The notes below the pieces were generated by a model, which searched no databases, was not told the origin of the DNA, and saw nothing but the letters and a program-made list of their open reading frames with translations. Positions 42,800 to 55,505 of a DNA stretch of 64,000 nucleotides are shown here, piece after piece; the first letter of the stretch is position 1; every line of letters begins with the position of its first letter. The stretch is taken from assembly GCA_029931535.1 (NCBI GenBank), contig JAQPZY010001500.1:1608501-1672500 (forward strand), in the 5' to 3' direction. A program made the position numbers and the translations under genes. Source of the DNA: Margaritifera margaritifera (lineage: Eukaryota; Mollusca; Bivalvia; Unionida; Margaritiferidae).

Positions 42800-44400
42800 A
42801 TACTTGGTCAAAGGACAGTTTCTAGCTCAGTTGGCCATGAGGCCAAGGGATCTTATGATATGGCCCTTTCTCGATTTTGCTTCAGCTGTCATTTGCCCCC
42901 ATCATCCATCAACAATTGCTATTTTCAACTTCTCAAAAACCAATGGACAAATTTCAACCAAATTTGGCAGAGAGCATTATGGTTTACAAGGTTTTGAAGC
43001 CTGTACAAATGATATAGATCTGCCATCAAATATGGCCATCATTACTAAAAATAGAAAAACCTTTAAACAGCTACTCACAAACTGCTGAACAGAATTTGAC
43101 CAAATTTGACAAACCATTCTGGCACAAAGGCCTTTAAAATTTGCACAGATATTGCTGATCTGACATCAAATATGGCCATCATTACTAAAAATAGAAAAAT
43201 CTTTAAACAGTTTCTCAAATCTTTCTTAGTGGCATTTGACCAAAATTGACGGAAAGTATTCTTGCATGAAGGACATGTACATTTGTATCAAAAGTGCTGA
43301 TCGGCCATCAGATATGGCCACCATTCATATAATAGAAAAACCTTTAAACGACCTATGCTCATAAACTGCTGCACAGAATTTGACTCTAATTTTACATAAA
43401 TCATCCTGGCATGAAGGACTTTCAAGCTTGTACAAATAAAGCTGATTTGAATTCAAATATGGCTGCTGTTAGTAAAAATAGAAAGAAACTAAATTACCTC
43501 TGCCCAAAAACCACTTGACAGAATTTGACCAAAGTTGACAAAAAGCATCTTTGCATAAAGTGCTTGTGTACTTGTACAAATGATGCCAATTCACAATGAA
43601 ATATGGCCACCATTACTTCAAATGCTAAAACCTTAAATGGCTTTTTGCTCCAAAACCTCTCGGGGCTGTTCCATTTAAACATACATGGTGCCCAGATAAG
43701 GCAGTTTTTAAAAAAATATATCACAGGGTACTCTGATTACTCAAAGAGTTCATATGAAAATGATACTAAATTCTAAATTGCATCTATGGCTGACTACTCT
43801 ACATTGAAAGTGTGTGGTGTTTCCAGGGTCCCAAGTATATTTTACTGGAAAAGCCCTGAAGAGAATTGGACCAAATTTGACAAAGCATCCTGGCATGAAG
43901 GGCTTTTATATTTATACAAATTATGCCAATCACCAGTAAAGTATAGTCACCATTACAAAAAACAAAAAACTTTTAAAATGACTTCTTCAAAACTACTCAA
44001 CAGAATTTAACCAAATTTGATATAAAGTATTGGGGCATGAATGGCTTTAAGGTTTGTACAAATGATGCCCATCTGCCATTTAATATGACTGCTGTTACTA
44101 AAAATAGAAAAACTTTAAATAACTTTAAAAAACCACTCAATAGAATTTGACCAAATTTAATTGAAATTACTCTGGTACAAGTGCTTTCAACGTTTGTACA
44201 AATAATGGTGATCCACCACGTAATATGGCCACCATTTGAAAAAATAGAAAAACCTTTAAACATGTTCTCAAGACCAGCTCAACAGAATTTAACCAAATTT
44301 GACAGAAAGCACTCTGGTGTAAAGGGCTTTCAAATTTATACAGGTGATGTTGATCCACTATTAAATATAGTCACCACTACCAAAAATAGAAAATGTTACT
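42800..44400. repeat. ~143 bp tandem repeat, about 10 diverged copies
   Basis: The unit contains 'AAATATGGCCACCATTACTA', 'AAAATAGAAAAACCTTTAAA' and 'CAGAATTTGACCAAATTTGA'. Period 140-148 bp. Confidence 0.88.
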
Positions 44401-46396
44401 GATGTGGCATCATATAGAGATGAAGAGACAAAATATAGAGAAACCATGAAACAGTTGGGGTTTTTTTTATAACATGTGATCAGCAGCAATTGAAGAAATT
44501 TCTACCGAAAGCATCCCTCTGATCCATATTTCTTTAACAACATCTTTTGCATTTAGCTATCAGGCAGATGTCAACCAGCCAAGCAATCTCAGGCACACTT
44601 GGGCCTATTGGTAATTAGTTTCACAATCAATTTCTGTCATGCACAAGATGTAATGACCACATTAACACCACAACCATAAACTGAGCGTCACTTAGTGTAA
44701 ATTAATAGAGTAGTGATACTCTTCACTTTAAATCTTAAATCAAGAGTGCAGTTTTATGTTTTTACATCTGATCAGTTAGAGAATCACTTTGTGTATACCA
44801 GATTCCCTATATTTAACAACCCCCACCCAACTGTGAAAAGCATGTCCCCAGATTTACCAGAGCAATATGGTATATTACTTCTTTTTTTTTCTTCTCAATA
44901 TGGTGAATTTTTAATGGGAGCAAATGCACATGGTTCATACAACCTTGAAAAATCCTTGAACTTGAGGGGTTACCATGGAGACTCTTTGAATTTTTTAAAA
45001 AGTTGCTCTTATCCTTGAAAAGTCCTGACTCTTTTGAAAAACACCTTAAATTTACATAAAACTTTTTGAATTTTTATCTGAGGGAATACAAAATGTTAAA
45101 ACAATAAAATATATCACTTTTAATACAGATTTTTTTTTTATTTACGTATTTTCCAAAAATTGGGATTAACTTGGGTTGATCAAATGACACATGATGCAGT
45201 AGTTACCAAATGGAGTAGCATTCCTTTTATATAGTGGTGTGCTAATTAGTTGTGTGTGTTTCCTTCTACTTTTGTACTTATTTATGCAGTGATCAAGTAA
45301 CATGTGGAGCCAGTTAAATTTCGTTAAGAAAAAATACTCCTTGAAAAGTCCCTGTAAAACAATTCTCTTTGGCTGTATGAACTGTAATGCAGTCTATATT
45401 TTCAATCTATCAAGAAATTACAGGATTTGCATCCCAGTCATTGGATTGTAATGAATGAATTACACCTAAGCCTTGCCCTGATTTCACTAAAATTCTCAAA
45501 TTTTCTCCTCAAATTGAAATTGTACGTTCTCTTTTTTAGGATTCTTCCGACACTATCAATATTTCTGTCAGATGTAGATACATTGTGAAGGATGCAAAAT
45601 CACTTTTCAGTTCAAAAATTTAACACATGAAAACCTTTTTAATCTTTGGAAAAACAGTTGAGGAAGTCCTCAGTTTGAGGAAATCCTAAACATTTCCTCA
45701 GAGATAAGGCAAAACTCCTTCAAGTAATATACTAATTTTATGACTTTATTTTAATCTCTGATGTATGCTGAATGTTCTCTGGGAAAAACAAATCTTGTTA
45801 CCAACCAAACAATAAGAAAGATATTCAGAAATCTCAATTTGGAGAAGAATTTTGAGACGGTGGGGTTTGGGGGGGTTGCCTACTGCAAGAGGAGGGGTGA
45901 TCACTTATTATAGGAAGTATGGTAATTGGAAGGTCATGACCATATTTAGTAAAGGAAAACAAACTTATATAATATATTCATTAAAAATATGCTCTCAGAG
46001 GTGGAAATATTGTTTACGAATTTATTGCTGTACAGTTTATTTATGACTTACCTATTTGCTATTTTAATTGGATATCTGTAATTGTCTCTTGCAAATTTGT
46101 TTTGAATGATGCTGCAAAGATCTCACAGACCAGAATATAACAATACTTTCTGAAGGCTTAATTGGCAAACATACAAATTAACATGGTTATATTAATGTTG
46201 ATACAAATTAACAAGGTTACATAAACATTGATACAAATTACCAGTTATATTAACAGTGATAAAAATTAATGTAGTTATATTAACATGTGTTTATTAACAT
46301 TGATACAAATTAATATTGATTAAAATTAACTTGGTTATAATTTACTATAAAAAATCAAAATCAGATTTCAACAAAGGATAATTATAAAGACAAAAA
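44401..46396. other. Intergenic, no gene seen
   Basis: AT-rich. Around 46160-46330 'GATACAAATTAACA' recurs at irregular ~30 bp steps. No gene-like frame. Confidence 0.5.
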
Positions 46397-46604
46397 AATA
46401 TACTTGTGTATAAGTTGGATCTAAATGTGTACACATAGACCCAGACATGCCATCACATCATGCGACAGCAGATCTGGAGCTCATCAATTTGTTTGGACTA
46501 ATCAGTAGAACAGCATAGACCCTGATCAGTTGGCTCTTTATGTGATGGCAGATCTGGGTCTGTGCTGTTTGCAGTTGGATCTGACTCATACACTAGTAAA
46601 TACA
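46397..46604. mobile_element. Double-hairpin MITE, copy 8 (degraded ends)
   Basis: 'AATATACTTGTGTATAAG' at the left; the hairpins with 'ACATAGACCCAGACATGCC' and 'GGCAGATCTGGGTCTGTGCT' are still visible. Confidence 0.75.
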
Positions 46605-47081
46605 GCAATCATATGTTTTGATTAACCTTACCATGTACATTTTATTTGATTAACCCTACTAAGGTTTTAATATAACTGGCAAAGGGATTGATACAAATTA
46701 TCAGTTATATTTTACCTTGTGAAAAAAGTGCTGCTAAAGTTTGTTTTGTTCTTTGACAATCTAGCAGTGTTTAATAAAAAGGAAAAATAAAATAAATTGA
46801 TGATAGATTTGTGATGGACTTTCAGCATGATTTGACTTGTAATGTGTTTTGACTATGATACATTCATGTGATAAATTCACTTCTTTTTTATGCTACAAGT
46901 TTTTTTTGCAGCATGCCATGCTTATTGATCAATTTAAAATTATAAAAAATTATAGCGTGATTTTCATTACTAATTGTACAGAAATGATCATAGGATTGAT
47001 GTGCTTATATGTGAATAAGGAGAAAACTATTTTTGTTTTATGTTTCTAAGTGCAACCGGTGATTCCCTCAGTTAACACAAG

Positions 47082-47274
47082 TACCGTGTATACTCGTTTA
47101 TAAGTTGAGTCCAACTGCAAACAACATAGACCGTGATCTGCCGGCAGATCATGGTCTATGTTCTCCTGATTACACCTAACAAACTGCTTAGACCCAGATC
47201 TGCTGGCACATTATGTGACAGCAGATCTGGGTCTGTGCTGTTTGCAGTTGGACTTATAAGCAAGTATATATGGT
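47082..47274. mobile_element. Double-hairpin MITE, copy 9
   Basis: TACCGTGTATACTCGTTTAT at the left and TAAGCAAGTATATATGGTA at the right. Hairpin A has lost its loop: CCGTGATCTGCCGGCAGATC. Confidence 0.88.
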
Positions 47275-47382
47275 AGTGATTTAAATATAATAGAATCAAA
47301 TATACAGTTCTATTCCAAGAGTCAAAGCCTTTCAATCTTTATTTTTTAATCTTCATATATACAGGTTTTCAAGTGATCCTAC

Positions 47383-47655
47383 TTTTCCCCACTTTTTTCA
47401 TTGGACTTGCTACTATTTTTCTACTTTTTTCATTGGACTTGCTACTATTTTTCTACTTTTTTCATTGGACTAGCTACTTTTCCCGACTTTTTCATCAGAC
47501 TTGCTACTTTTTTCCACTTTTTTCCTACTTTTTCATTGGACTCGCTACTTTTTTCCACTTTTTTCATTGGACTCGCTACTTTTTCCTACTTTTTCATTGG
47601 ACTCACTAGTTATTTCTACTTTTTCACTGGACTCCCTACTTTTACCTACTTTTCT
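47383..47655. repeat. ~35 bp pyrimidine-rich tandem repeat
   Basis: 'TTTTTTCATTGGACTTGCTA' then 'CTATTTTTCTAC' and variants repeated about 8 times; strongly strand-asymmetric (T and C on the + strand). Confidence 0.9.
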
Positions 47656-48005
47656 TGAAATCAGCCCTACTACTTTTTAAAAGTTTGGAGATAGTCTGTC
47701 ATCAATATAATATGTAGTAACTATCATCAAGAAGTATTTTTGTCTTTCTCTGCTTTCTTTTAATAATTTATGTAGTTTTAAGGGAACATCTGGTACTCTG
47801 GTGTTATGAATTTGCATAGGTGCCCTTGTCCATCTGTTTGTTGTGCTTCAAGAGTGGAAGAGGCAGCATGTCAACCTTGTCTGAACTAAAGTTTCAGATA
47901 AAAGTTGGCTGCTGCAACATGGAACCTGTTTATTCATGGAAAAAGAAGTTTTCTGGATTGGATGAGCAGATATGTGAGTAGAAATATGGTTGGTTCAACT
48001 ACAAC

Positions 48006-48092
48006 AGGGAAAATCAGACAGCAAAGTAGGGCAGAATCATATGATTGACTCAATCATATGATTCTGCCCTGCTTTTCTGTCTGATTTTCCCT
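48006..48092. repeat. Near-perfect 87 bp palindrome
   Basis: The left arm starts AGGGAAAATCAGACAGCAAA and continues GGGCAGAATCATATGATTGA. The right arm is its reverse complement, ending TGTCTGATTTTCCCT. Arms of about 40 bases with two or three mismatches and a loop of a few bases. Confidence 0.92.
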
Positions 48093-48212
48093 ATTTTTCC
48101 CCATCTTTTTTTAGAAAAAAAGAAACCAGCCCTACTTTATCTCTTGAAAGCCTGTGTATATAATTGCTATTTCTTTTAGAATCTGAAGACCTTTCAAGTA
48201 GTATATGTTGTT

Positions 48213-48269
48213 TGTATGTATGTATGTATGTATGTATGTATGTATGTATGTATGTATGTATGTATGTAT
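48213..48269. repeat. (TATG)n microsatellite
   Basis: About 14 uninterrupted TATG/GTAT units. Confidence 0.95.
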
Positions 48270-49090
48270 AGGATTTAAGGGCATATCAGCACAATACTGG
48301 CTATATGGTGCAGACTAAAAGGAAAGTTCTAAAAATGAAAAAATAAAAGCAGTACACACATATACATACAATGCCTTACACCAGGTCATTTTCCAATGCA
48401 GTTTTATGTAATTTTACATATCTAATCTGCTAGTACAAACTATGCATATATACATCTATTTGCATCATTTAATCCTGTACAAAAATTTACCTCACTCTTA
48501 AGAAGATCTTTTTTTTACAATCATGAGCAATATTTCAACTTTAATTGCAAATGGTATAGACCAATGTAGTTTCAGTATAGTGAAATTCTTACCCTGTAGA
48601 TCATACTATTTAATGTCACCTAAAATTGAGCAGTAAGAATTTTACACTACTAAAATTTATTCTGTGTGTACCCTTTCAGTTACAATTGAACATCATGATA
48701 CCTAGGGGTTAAAAATGATACATTCATGAGAAATAATTTAAACTTTGCAGTCATGAGAAGTTTAACCGCTAAAGACCAGTACAGATTTAGGAGGGGGGAT
48801 GTCCATTAAAGACCAGTACAGATTTGGGGGGTGGGCACAGGAATATATCCAACTATATATTATATTCCATCTTTGGGTGTTATTTTAAACAAAAAATTGT
48901 GTTTATTTTTAAACAGCAACTTTTTATGGATGAAAATTGGACAGTATGCATAAAACAATTGACATATTCAGTGCAGCAAAGAAAAATTAAAGGAACTATC
49001 ATGTACATTCAGTGTAGCATTAGGTTGGCCTAATTACTGTATGGATCATCTACACTTGATTTTTCATTTATTATGATGAACAGATTGGGT
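48270..49090. other. Intergenic, nothing recognised
   Basis: A short direct duplication 'AAAGACCAGTACAGATTT' at about 48770 and 48808. No gene. Confidence 0.5.
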
Positions 49091-49276
49091 CCTGCCTGGT
49101 TGGTTTTTAATGGCACTTTCATGACACTACTGGCTGTATCATGAAGAGGAAATGGGAGCTAAGTTCTTTTCCCAAGAATACCAAGGCAGCTAACATAGGC
49201 TGGCCTGGTGGTTATCAAACCCATGACCTTTCGATTACAAATCAGATGCCCTACAACTGAGCTACCATGGCTCCCC
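49091..49276 (-). mobile_element. tRNA-derived SINE, minus strand
   Basis: On the minus strand it begins GGGGAGCCATGGTAGCTCAG (A box) and carries 'TTGTAATCGAAAGGTCATGG' and 'GGTTTGATAACC'. Same family as 26036-26225. Confidence 0.82.
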
Positions 49277-49891
49277 ATTTTTTTTTGGGGGGGGGGGGGG
49301 ACTATGTCATGGTGTCCAGAGACAGTTTAGTGTTTGTATGAACTTATGATTGCATCTTAATGTCAGATGATTCACTTTATTTACTGTATGGAAAAAAATA
49401 CATTCCATGACAGTATTGGTGCAAATAAACATGTCAGTCATACAAATGAAATGTATTTTATATATCCAACTCTTTGTTCAGGAGTTATATTGTTCATTGT
49501 ATTTTATCATCCTGTATAACTTGTATAAATTTATGTATAGTATAAATTGTAATTTGTCTGTACTAATAATAATAATAATAATATTAAGTTTTCAACTTTT
49601 AAGCACAGGGTAAGAATTCTATTTTGGGTGTTTTCTATCTATCTTGTAGAATTTTTCACAAAACATGGTTTGTGCATCAGCAAATATTGAAATTGTACAG
49701 AATGTGATTTATTTCAATTCCACTTTTAAGATACTTGACACAAAAAAAGGTAATGACTGTCTTATTTTAACTACTAGTATATATAAGTATAAATTTCCAG
49801 ATTCATGAACTTTGTTGAAATACATGTATGTAGAAAACTTATTAAAAATGTGGCAAACACTCATTTCAAATCACAATGTAGAGCATCCATG
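49277..49891. other. Intergenic, nothing recognised
   Basis: A poly(G) run near 49290 and (AAT)n at about 49565-49583; otherwise AT-rich. Confidence 0.5.
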
Positions 49892-50112
49892 TACCGTATA
49901 TACTCGTGTATAAACCAGGTCCAAATGCAAACAACATAGGTCCTGATCTGCCATCACATAATGCACTGGCAGATTAGGGTCAATGTTGTTTGTTCTACTG
50001 ATTAGTCCTTACAAACTGCATAAACCCAGATCTGCCAGTGCATTATGCGATGGCAGATCTGGGTCTATGCAGTTTGCAGTTGCTATGGGATTATACGCGA
50101 GTATATACAGTA
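49892..50112. mobile_element. Double-hairpin MITE, copy 10
   Basis: TACCGTATATACTCGTGTAT at the left, CGCGAGTATATACAGTA at the right, hairpin A then B. Confidence 0.92.
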
Positions 50113-50340
50113 GTTCAAACATCTGTGGTGCAGAACTCACTTTAGACATGAACATTTATAATGCTCTGTCTGTCTCATTTTTATTTGTCTTCACTTTATG
50201 TGATACTTTTGCATTTACATTAAATGGCACTGCACCTTGACAGGACCAAACTTGGTGCTAATATACATACTTACACATTGAAGGGCACTGCACCTTGACA
50301 GGACCAAACTGAAACACACCATTTTCTCTCAGAAATGAAG

Positions 50341-50554
50341 TACCATATATACTCGCTTATAAGGCAATGCAAACTGCATAGACCCAAATCTGCCGTCACA
50401 TAATGTGCTGGCAGATCTGGGTCTATGCATTTTGTAAGGACTAATCAGTAGAGCAAACAACATAGACCCTGATCTGCCGGCGCATTATGCGACGGCTGAT
50501 CAGGGTTTATGTTGTTTGCATTTGGACTCAGATAATACGTGAGTATATACGGTA
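50341..50554. mobile_element. Double-hairpin MITE, copy 11 (reverse orientation)
   Basis: TACCATATATACTCGCTTAT at the left, CGTGAGTATATACGGTA at the right, hairpin B then A. It lies 230 bp from copy 10 in opposite orientation. Confidence 0.92.
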
Positions 50555-51049
50555 TCATATATCTTATCTCACCTCTGCAAACAAATGTACAGTAAGACCG
50601 TCTTCTAATTATAAAAGCCATATAACACAGTTTGGTTTGCCATTTAGCTCAGTATTTCGCATGGTATATATTACAATCTAAAATCCATAATGCAGTGGTT
50701 TCTTTGGCAATGCAATTCGGATTTTTTTTCTCATTAGGTTATAATTATTTCAAAGCCTATGGTATAATTACTGGTGGTTTTCTTTTTTATAATTATTACA
50801 GTAAATGAAAAATATAGTAAGGTTATTCTTTCCTACTTTCACACAAATTTGAAAAAGACACAGTTTTTTTTCCCCCCTAATGCACTAGCAGAACAGAGCT
50901 TATTGTTTTGCTGCAGCCCTTTCATGCATATACATGTCCCATACATTCATCCTAAATCTGTTTAAGCGCAATGGCACAAAAAACTATTATACTGAGCCAT
51001 GAAATTGTATGCACTTTACCATGCTCATAAGTAAAATGGTCATAGTGGA

Positions 51050-51155
51050 GGTTTAGGCCTTTACAGCAGTTTTTGTCAAAGGTCTTTACAGCAATTTTTT
51101 TTAAAGGCCTTTACAGCAATTTTTTTTAAAGGCCTTTACAGCAATTTTTGTCAAA
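51050..51155. repeat. ~27-30 bp tandem repeat, 4 copies
   Basis: 'GGCCTTTACAGCAATTTTTT' and variants. Confidence 0.85.
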
Positions 51156-52960
51156 CTCGTACTAGTGGGAAGCAAGATATAGCAGTCATTTTTCCGCCAG
51201 CAGTGGTAGTAGTCGTCAACAGTTTTGTAAGGTTTTGGTTAAAGTTTTTCATTTGCATATACATGTGTATTTCCATTCAGTGACATGCACCCTTGCCTTT
51301 CTGACCTTGAAGTCAAGGTTACAGTCATAGAAAATTTGTGCTAATGTTTTGGTTCCAGTTTTTTCATTCACTTCTATTTTCTAAACCCCTTAATGGGATT
51401 TTCTTCATACTTGAGATGAATCGTGCTCTCAACCTTTGATCTTGGGGTCAAGGTCACAGTCATACAAAATTTGCTTTAAGGTTTTGGTTAGAACCTTTTC
51501 ATTTGCTTATATTTCTTAACCGCCTTGATGGATTTTGTTCAAACATTGGATGAATCATGACTCTAAGACAATTCATTCTGCAACATACTTGTTCTCCCCT
51601 TTTTAACTTGGGGTCAAGGTCACACATTTTAAAGCAGTGCTTTGATCATGGGCTCAACATGCAGACCCTGGCCTTTGATTTTTGAAACCATTTTTTTTAG
51701 CTTACCTATACAAAGTGGAGAAAAGCTGTAATATTACTGTCGGCATCTGTGTTCAGATATATAAAAGCATGTACATATGTACATCATCACTGCATCTCGA
51801 CCATGCATCTCGACCATTCTTTCTTCTTAGGTCCTAGGCAACAGTTTGGAGTGGGTTTGATAGCACCTGGGGAAGGTACTAAAGAGTCTAACTTTGTAAA
51901 TATATGTTTGTTATTTGTACATTTTTGGTTAAGTTTTTGCATTTAGCTCATGACCACATAGGTATTTTGCATCCTATATACATATTGTTATACCTGGATT
52001 CACGAGATTTGGTGATGGGATGCCTCTTACTGAAAACTATACCCTCATCACAAAAGTAGGTCAGTGTGACCTATATTTCATGCTTCACTGGCTTTGCTTA
52101 AATTTTGTGGTGTTAGTTTATTTTTTAAACACTCTTCATGCTAGAATCATCAAATTAGATGATTGTGTGTATCTCTATTAGTATCACACTCTTACAACAG
52201 AAAAGGTCACTGAGACCTACATTTTACATTATACTGGCTTTGGTTAAGTATTTGCATTTAGCTCATGGTCACAGGTATTTTGCACCCTGTATACACAGAG
52301 TTATACCTGTAATCATGAAACTTGGTGAGGGGATGCATCTTGATTATAACTAACCTCTCATCACAAAAGTATGTCACTGTGACCTATATTTCTTGCTTCA
52401 GTCATCGGACTAGATGATTGTATGCATCTCTATTAGCACCACACACTTAAATCAAAAGATAGTCTCTGTGACCTATATTTTACATTTTACTGGCTTAGGC
52501 TACTACACCCTCATCAAAAATGTATGTCATATTTCATGCTTTACTGACTTTTGTGTTGTAAGTTTATTTTTCAAGTATTGTTCATGCTAGAATCATCAAT
52601 CTAGATGATTGAATGCATCTCTACGAGTATTGCACCCATACAACAAAAGAAGGTGACTGACATACATTTCACATTTTACCAGCTAGGTTAAGTGTTTGCA
52701 TTTAGCTCATGGCCATAAGTTTTTGCATGTTATGTACATACTATCCTATCTAAAACCATGAAACTTGGTGAGTGATGAGGGATGCATATTGTTGAGCATT
52801 ACATCCTCATTGCAAAAGTAGGTCATTATGGACCATATTTTACACTTCACTGACTTTGGTCAAATTTTGTTTAATGTTCATTTCTCAGGTTAAGGATTTG
52901 TTTTTAACTCATGACCACAGATTTTTCCAAGCTATAAACATTCTAGCCTACACAGAAGGA
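51156..52960. repeat. Dispersed repeat with diverged ~200-250 bp units
   Basis: 51200-51660 carries 'GGGGTCAAGGTCACAGTCAT'-type units. 51930-52960 carries units with 'TTTGCATTTAGCTCATG', 'ATGAAACTTGGTGAG' and 'GTCACTGTGACCTATATTTC'. No coding frame. Confidence 0.65.
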
Positions 52961-53517
52961 CCATTCTGACCAGTGCAGTTAAAAGTGGAATAATTTTTTT
53001 TTAGTGGTAAACTTTACATATTAATAACTATACATTGTATATTGTAATAGGTTACCTTTAAGACGTTAACTGTGTACTGTTCATGTGAATGAGTAGGTAT
53101 AAGAGTGTGGACTGTAACCATTGAATTTGAGGTCATAGCTGTAGTGGCTAATCAAGGTAATTACAGATGCATGAGCTATATATATATATGTAATAATGAT
53201 TATACTGGCTGTCATTCCAAGGTTTACTCAAAGCCTGTGACTTCCACCCAGTAAAATCTGACTTCTAGGGATGGACAGTCCACCCAGTAAAATCTGACTT
53301 CTAGGGATGGACAATGATAATAGCTTCTAAAGCAGATTTTATAAACAATGATTTGAAAAATAAAAGAAATAATATTAATCTCTGATTTTATATACGAATT
53401 ACATTACCTCTACTTTGATATCATAGGCAAGAATGTTCTTTTTTTTAATTCTTTTATGCCCTACCACAGGGGCCAACATTTTGTAGGTCAAGATTAGTTA
53501 GTCTGAATTTATTTTCT
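52961..53517. other. Intergenic with one short duplication
   Basis: 'CCACCCAGTAAAATCTGACT' is duplicated 43 bp apart at 53236-53310. Otherwise nothing recognised. Confidence 0.6.
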
Positions 53518-53896
53518 GCATGATAATTACTATTTACAATGGCTACTGGAAACTACTCAAAAAAGCATGATAATTACTATTTACAATGGCTACTGGAAAC
53601 TACTCAAAAAAGCATGATAATTACTATTTACAATGGCTACTGGAAACTACTCAAAAAAGCATGATAATTACTATTTACAATGGCTACTGGAAACTACTCA
53701 AAAAAGCATGATAATTACTATTTACAATGGCTACTGGAAACTACTCAAAAAAGCATGATAATTACTATTTACAATGGCTACTGGAAACTACTCAAAAAAG
53801 CATGATAATTACTATTTACAATGGCTACTGGAAACTACTCAAAAAAGCATGATAATTACTATTTACAATGGCTACTGGAAACTACTCAAAAAAGCA
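53518..53896. repeat. 47 bp tandem repeat, 8 identical copies
   Basis: Unit 'GCATGATAATTACTATTTAC' plus AATGGCTACTGGAAACTACTC and A6. The copies look identical, implying very recent expansion. Confidence 0.97.
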
Positions 53897-54390
53897 TCAC
53901 ATATGCGATCTATGTAGTCCTTGATTACATTCATGATAATTACTATTAACTACTCAAAAAAGCATCACATAGGCGATCTATGTAGTCCTTGATTACAGGC
54001 GATCTATGTAGTCCTTGATTATAGGCGATCTATGTAGTCCTTGATTATAGGCGATCTATGTAGTCCTTGATTACAGGCGATCTATGTAGTCCTTGACTAT
54101 AGGCGATCTATGCAGTCCTTGATTGCATTCATGATAATTACTATATACTACTCAAAAAAGCATCACATCGGCAATCTATGTAGTCCTTGATTATAGGCGA
54201 GCTATGTAGTCCTTGATTATAGGCTATCTATGTAGTCCTTGATTACAGGCGATCTATGTAGTCCTTGATTATAGGCAATCTATGTAGTCCTTGATTACAA
54301 GCGATCTATGTAGTCCTTGATTACAGGCGATCTATGTAGTCCTTGATTATAGGCGATCTATGTAGTCCTTGATTACATTCTGGTTACTTT
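53897..54390. repeat. 26 bp tandem repeat, about 16 copies, interleaved with pieces of the 47 bp unit
   Basis: Unit 'GGCGATCTATGTAGTCCTTG' plus ATTATA. Partial 47 bp units ('CATGATAATTACTAT', 'CTACTCAAAAAAGCATCACA') recur at 53932-53970 and 54130-54170, making a two-level array. Confidence 0.95.
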
Positions 54391-55098
54391 TTGGACTTGG
54401 ACTTTTTTGACAAAATCCTTCTTAGCACAATTGAGAAAAGAAACCTACATGAGGTAGACAAATGAAAGTTTGGTAGTCATATTTGTATTTAGATGTAAAT
54501 GCCCTGATTAGGTTTTCAGGCCATTGCATCAGTATTTCAATTTATTTTACACATCTTTACCTTGTTGGACCTGAAGTAGACTGATGAAATTTTGTATGCA
54601 TCTTTGTATTCATACGAAAATGGCCTGATTAGATTTTGATACCATTATAACAAATTGTTCTTTCTCTTTTTTATTTATATTTTTTTATAACTTATTCGAC
54701 TTAAATATGGGGGGGGGGGTTGCAGTGGGGTCATACGAATTTTGGAAGTAAATCGAATTTGCTTTTACAAACATATCTAATTCGCTTTTTGTTACACCTT
54801 TAATAAGAGCTCTGCAACATTAATTGAGTTTATATAACCTGTATTGTGTCTTTTTTGTCCTATGATATTTTCCAATTTGGATAGAATGAAAGTAGTCTTA
54901 TTTCAGAAGAAACATAATTCAAAAGTAGTTTTGGGGATGATTCTATTTGTAAAAAGCTTAATTCTTACATTGTTTTCTAATAAATGCTTTTTGTCTGCAC
55001 ATCGTTACTTTGTTTTATGTAAAGTACATGTCTTGTGAAAACACGAAGACCAAGATTTCTATCACAGAGTAAAAAGAAAGAATCATTTACATCCAGAA
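54391..55098. other. Intergenic, nothing recognised
   Basis: 'GTATTTAGATGTAAATGCCC' and 'GTATTCATACGAAAATGGCC' at 54485 and 54607 mark a diverged ~120 bp duplication. A poly(G) run lies near 54711. Confidence 0.5.
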
Positions 55099-55293
55099 CA
55101 GAGTCAGCGTGGCTCAGTGGTTAGCATATCGGACTCACGACCAGACGGATGCGGGTTCGAATCCTGCCATCAAACCAGCCCGTGTTGGCTGCCGTGGAGT
55201 GTTCCTTGACAAGAAACTTTATTCCATGTGCCTCGGCAAGATATAAAATTTCTGCGTTGATGTGTCGTAAAACACCAAACACCAAACCAAAAC
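55099..55293 (+). mobile_element. tRNA-derived SINE with intact Pol III boxes
   Basis: A box TGGCTCAGTGG at 55110-55120 and a perfect B box GGTTCGAATCC at 55154-55164. A body follows, then a 'AAAACACCAAACACCAAACC' tail. The best preserved SINE here. Confidence 0.88.
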
Positions 55294-55371
55294 AATTTTC
55301 ACAAGTTTAAAATTCGAACTCTAGTCAGTACCGGTATTCTGAATTTCGATAGACAGCTATGGACCACAATA

Positions 55372-55505
55372 CAGGCATGTGCAACTTCCTCCAGGAAGCG
55401 GGTCATATGGCGATTTTTAAATGTACCCGAGAGCCACATCATATGCCGGATAAAACCAGATTGCTGGCCGGATGCGGCCCGTGGGCTGTAGGTTACACAT
55501 GCCTG
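55372..55505. mobile_element. Short hAT-type MITE with 14 bp inverted ends
   Basis: CAGGCATGTGCAAC at the left and, inverted at the right, CAGGCATGTGTAAC. On the reverse strand the right end continues 'CTACAGCCCACGGGCCGCAT', a motif I associate with hAT MITE ends. I could not confirm an 8 bp target duplication. Overlapping open frames on both strands here are not genes. Confidence 0.6.
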
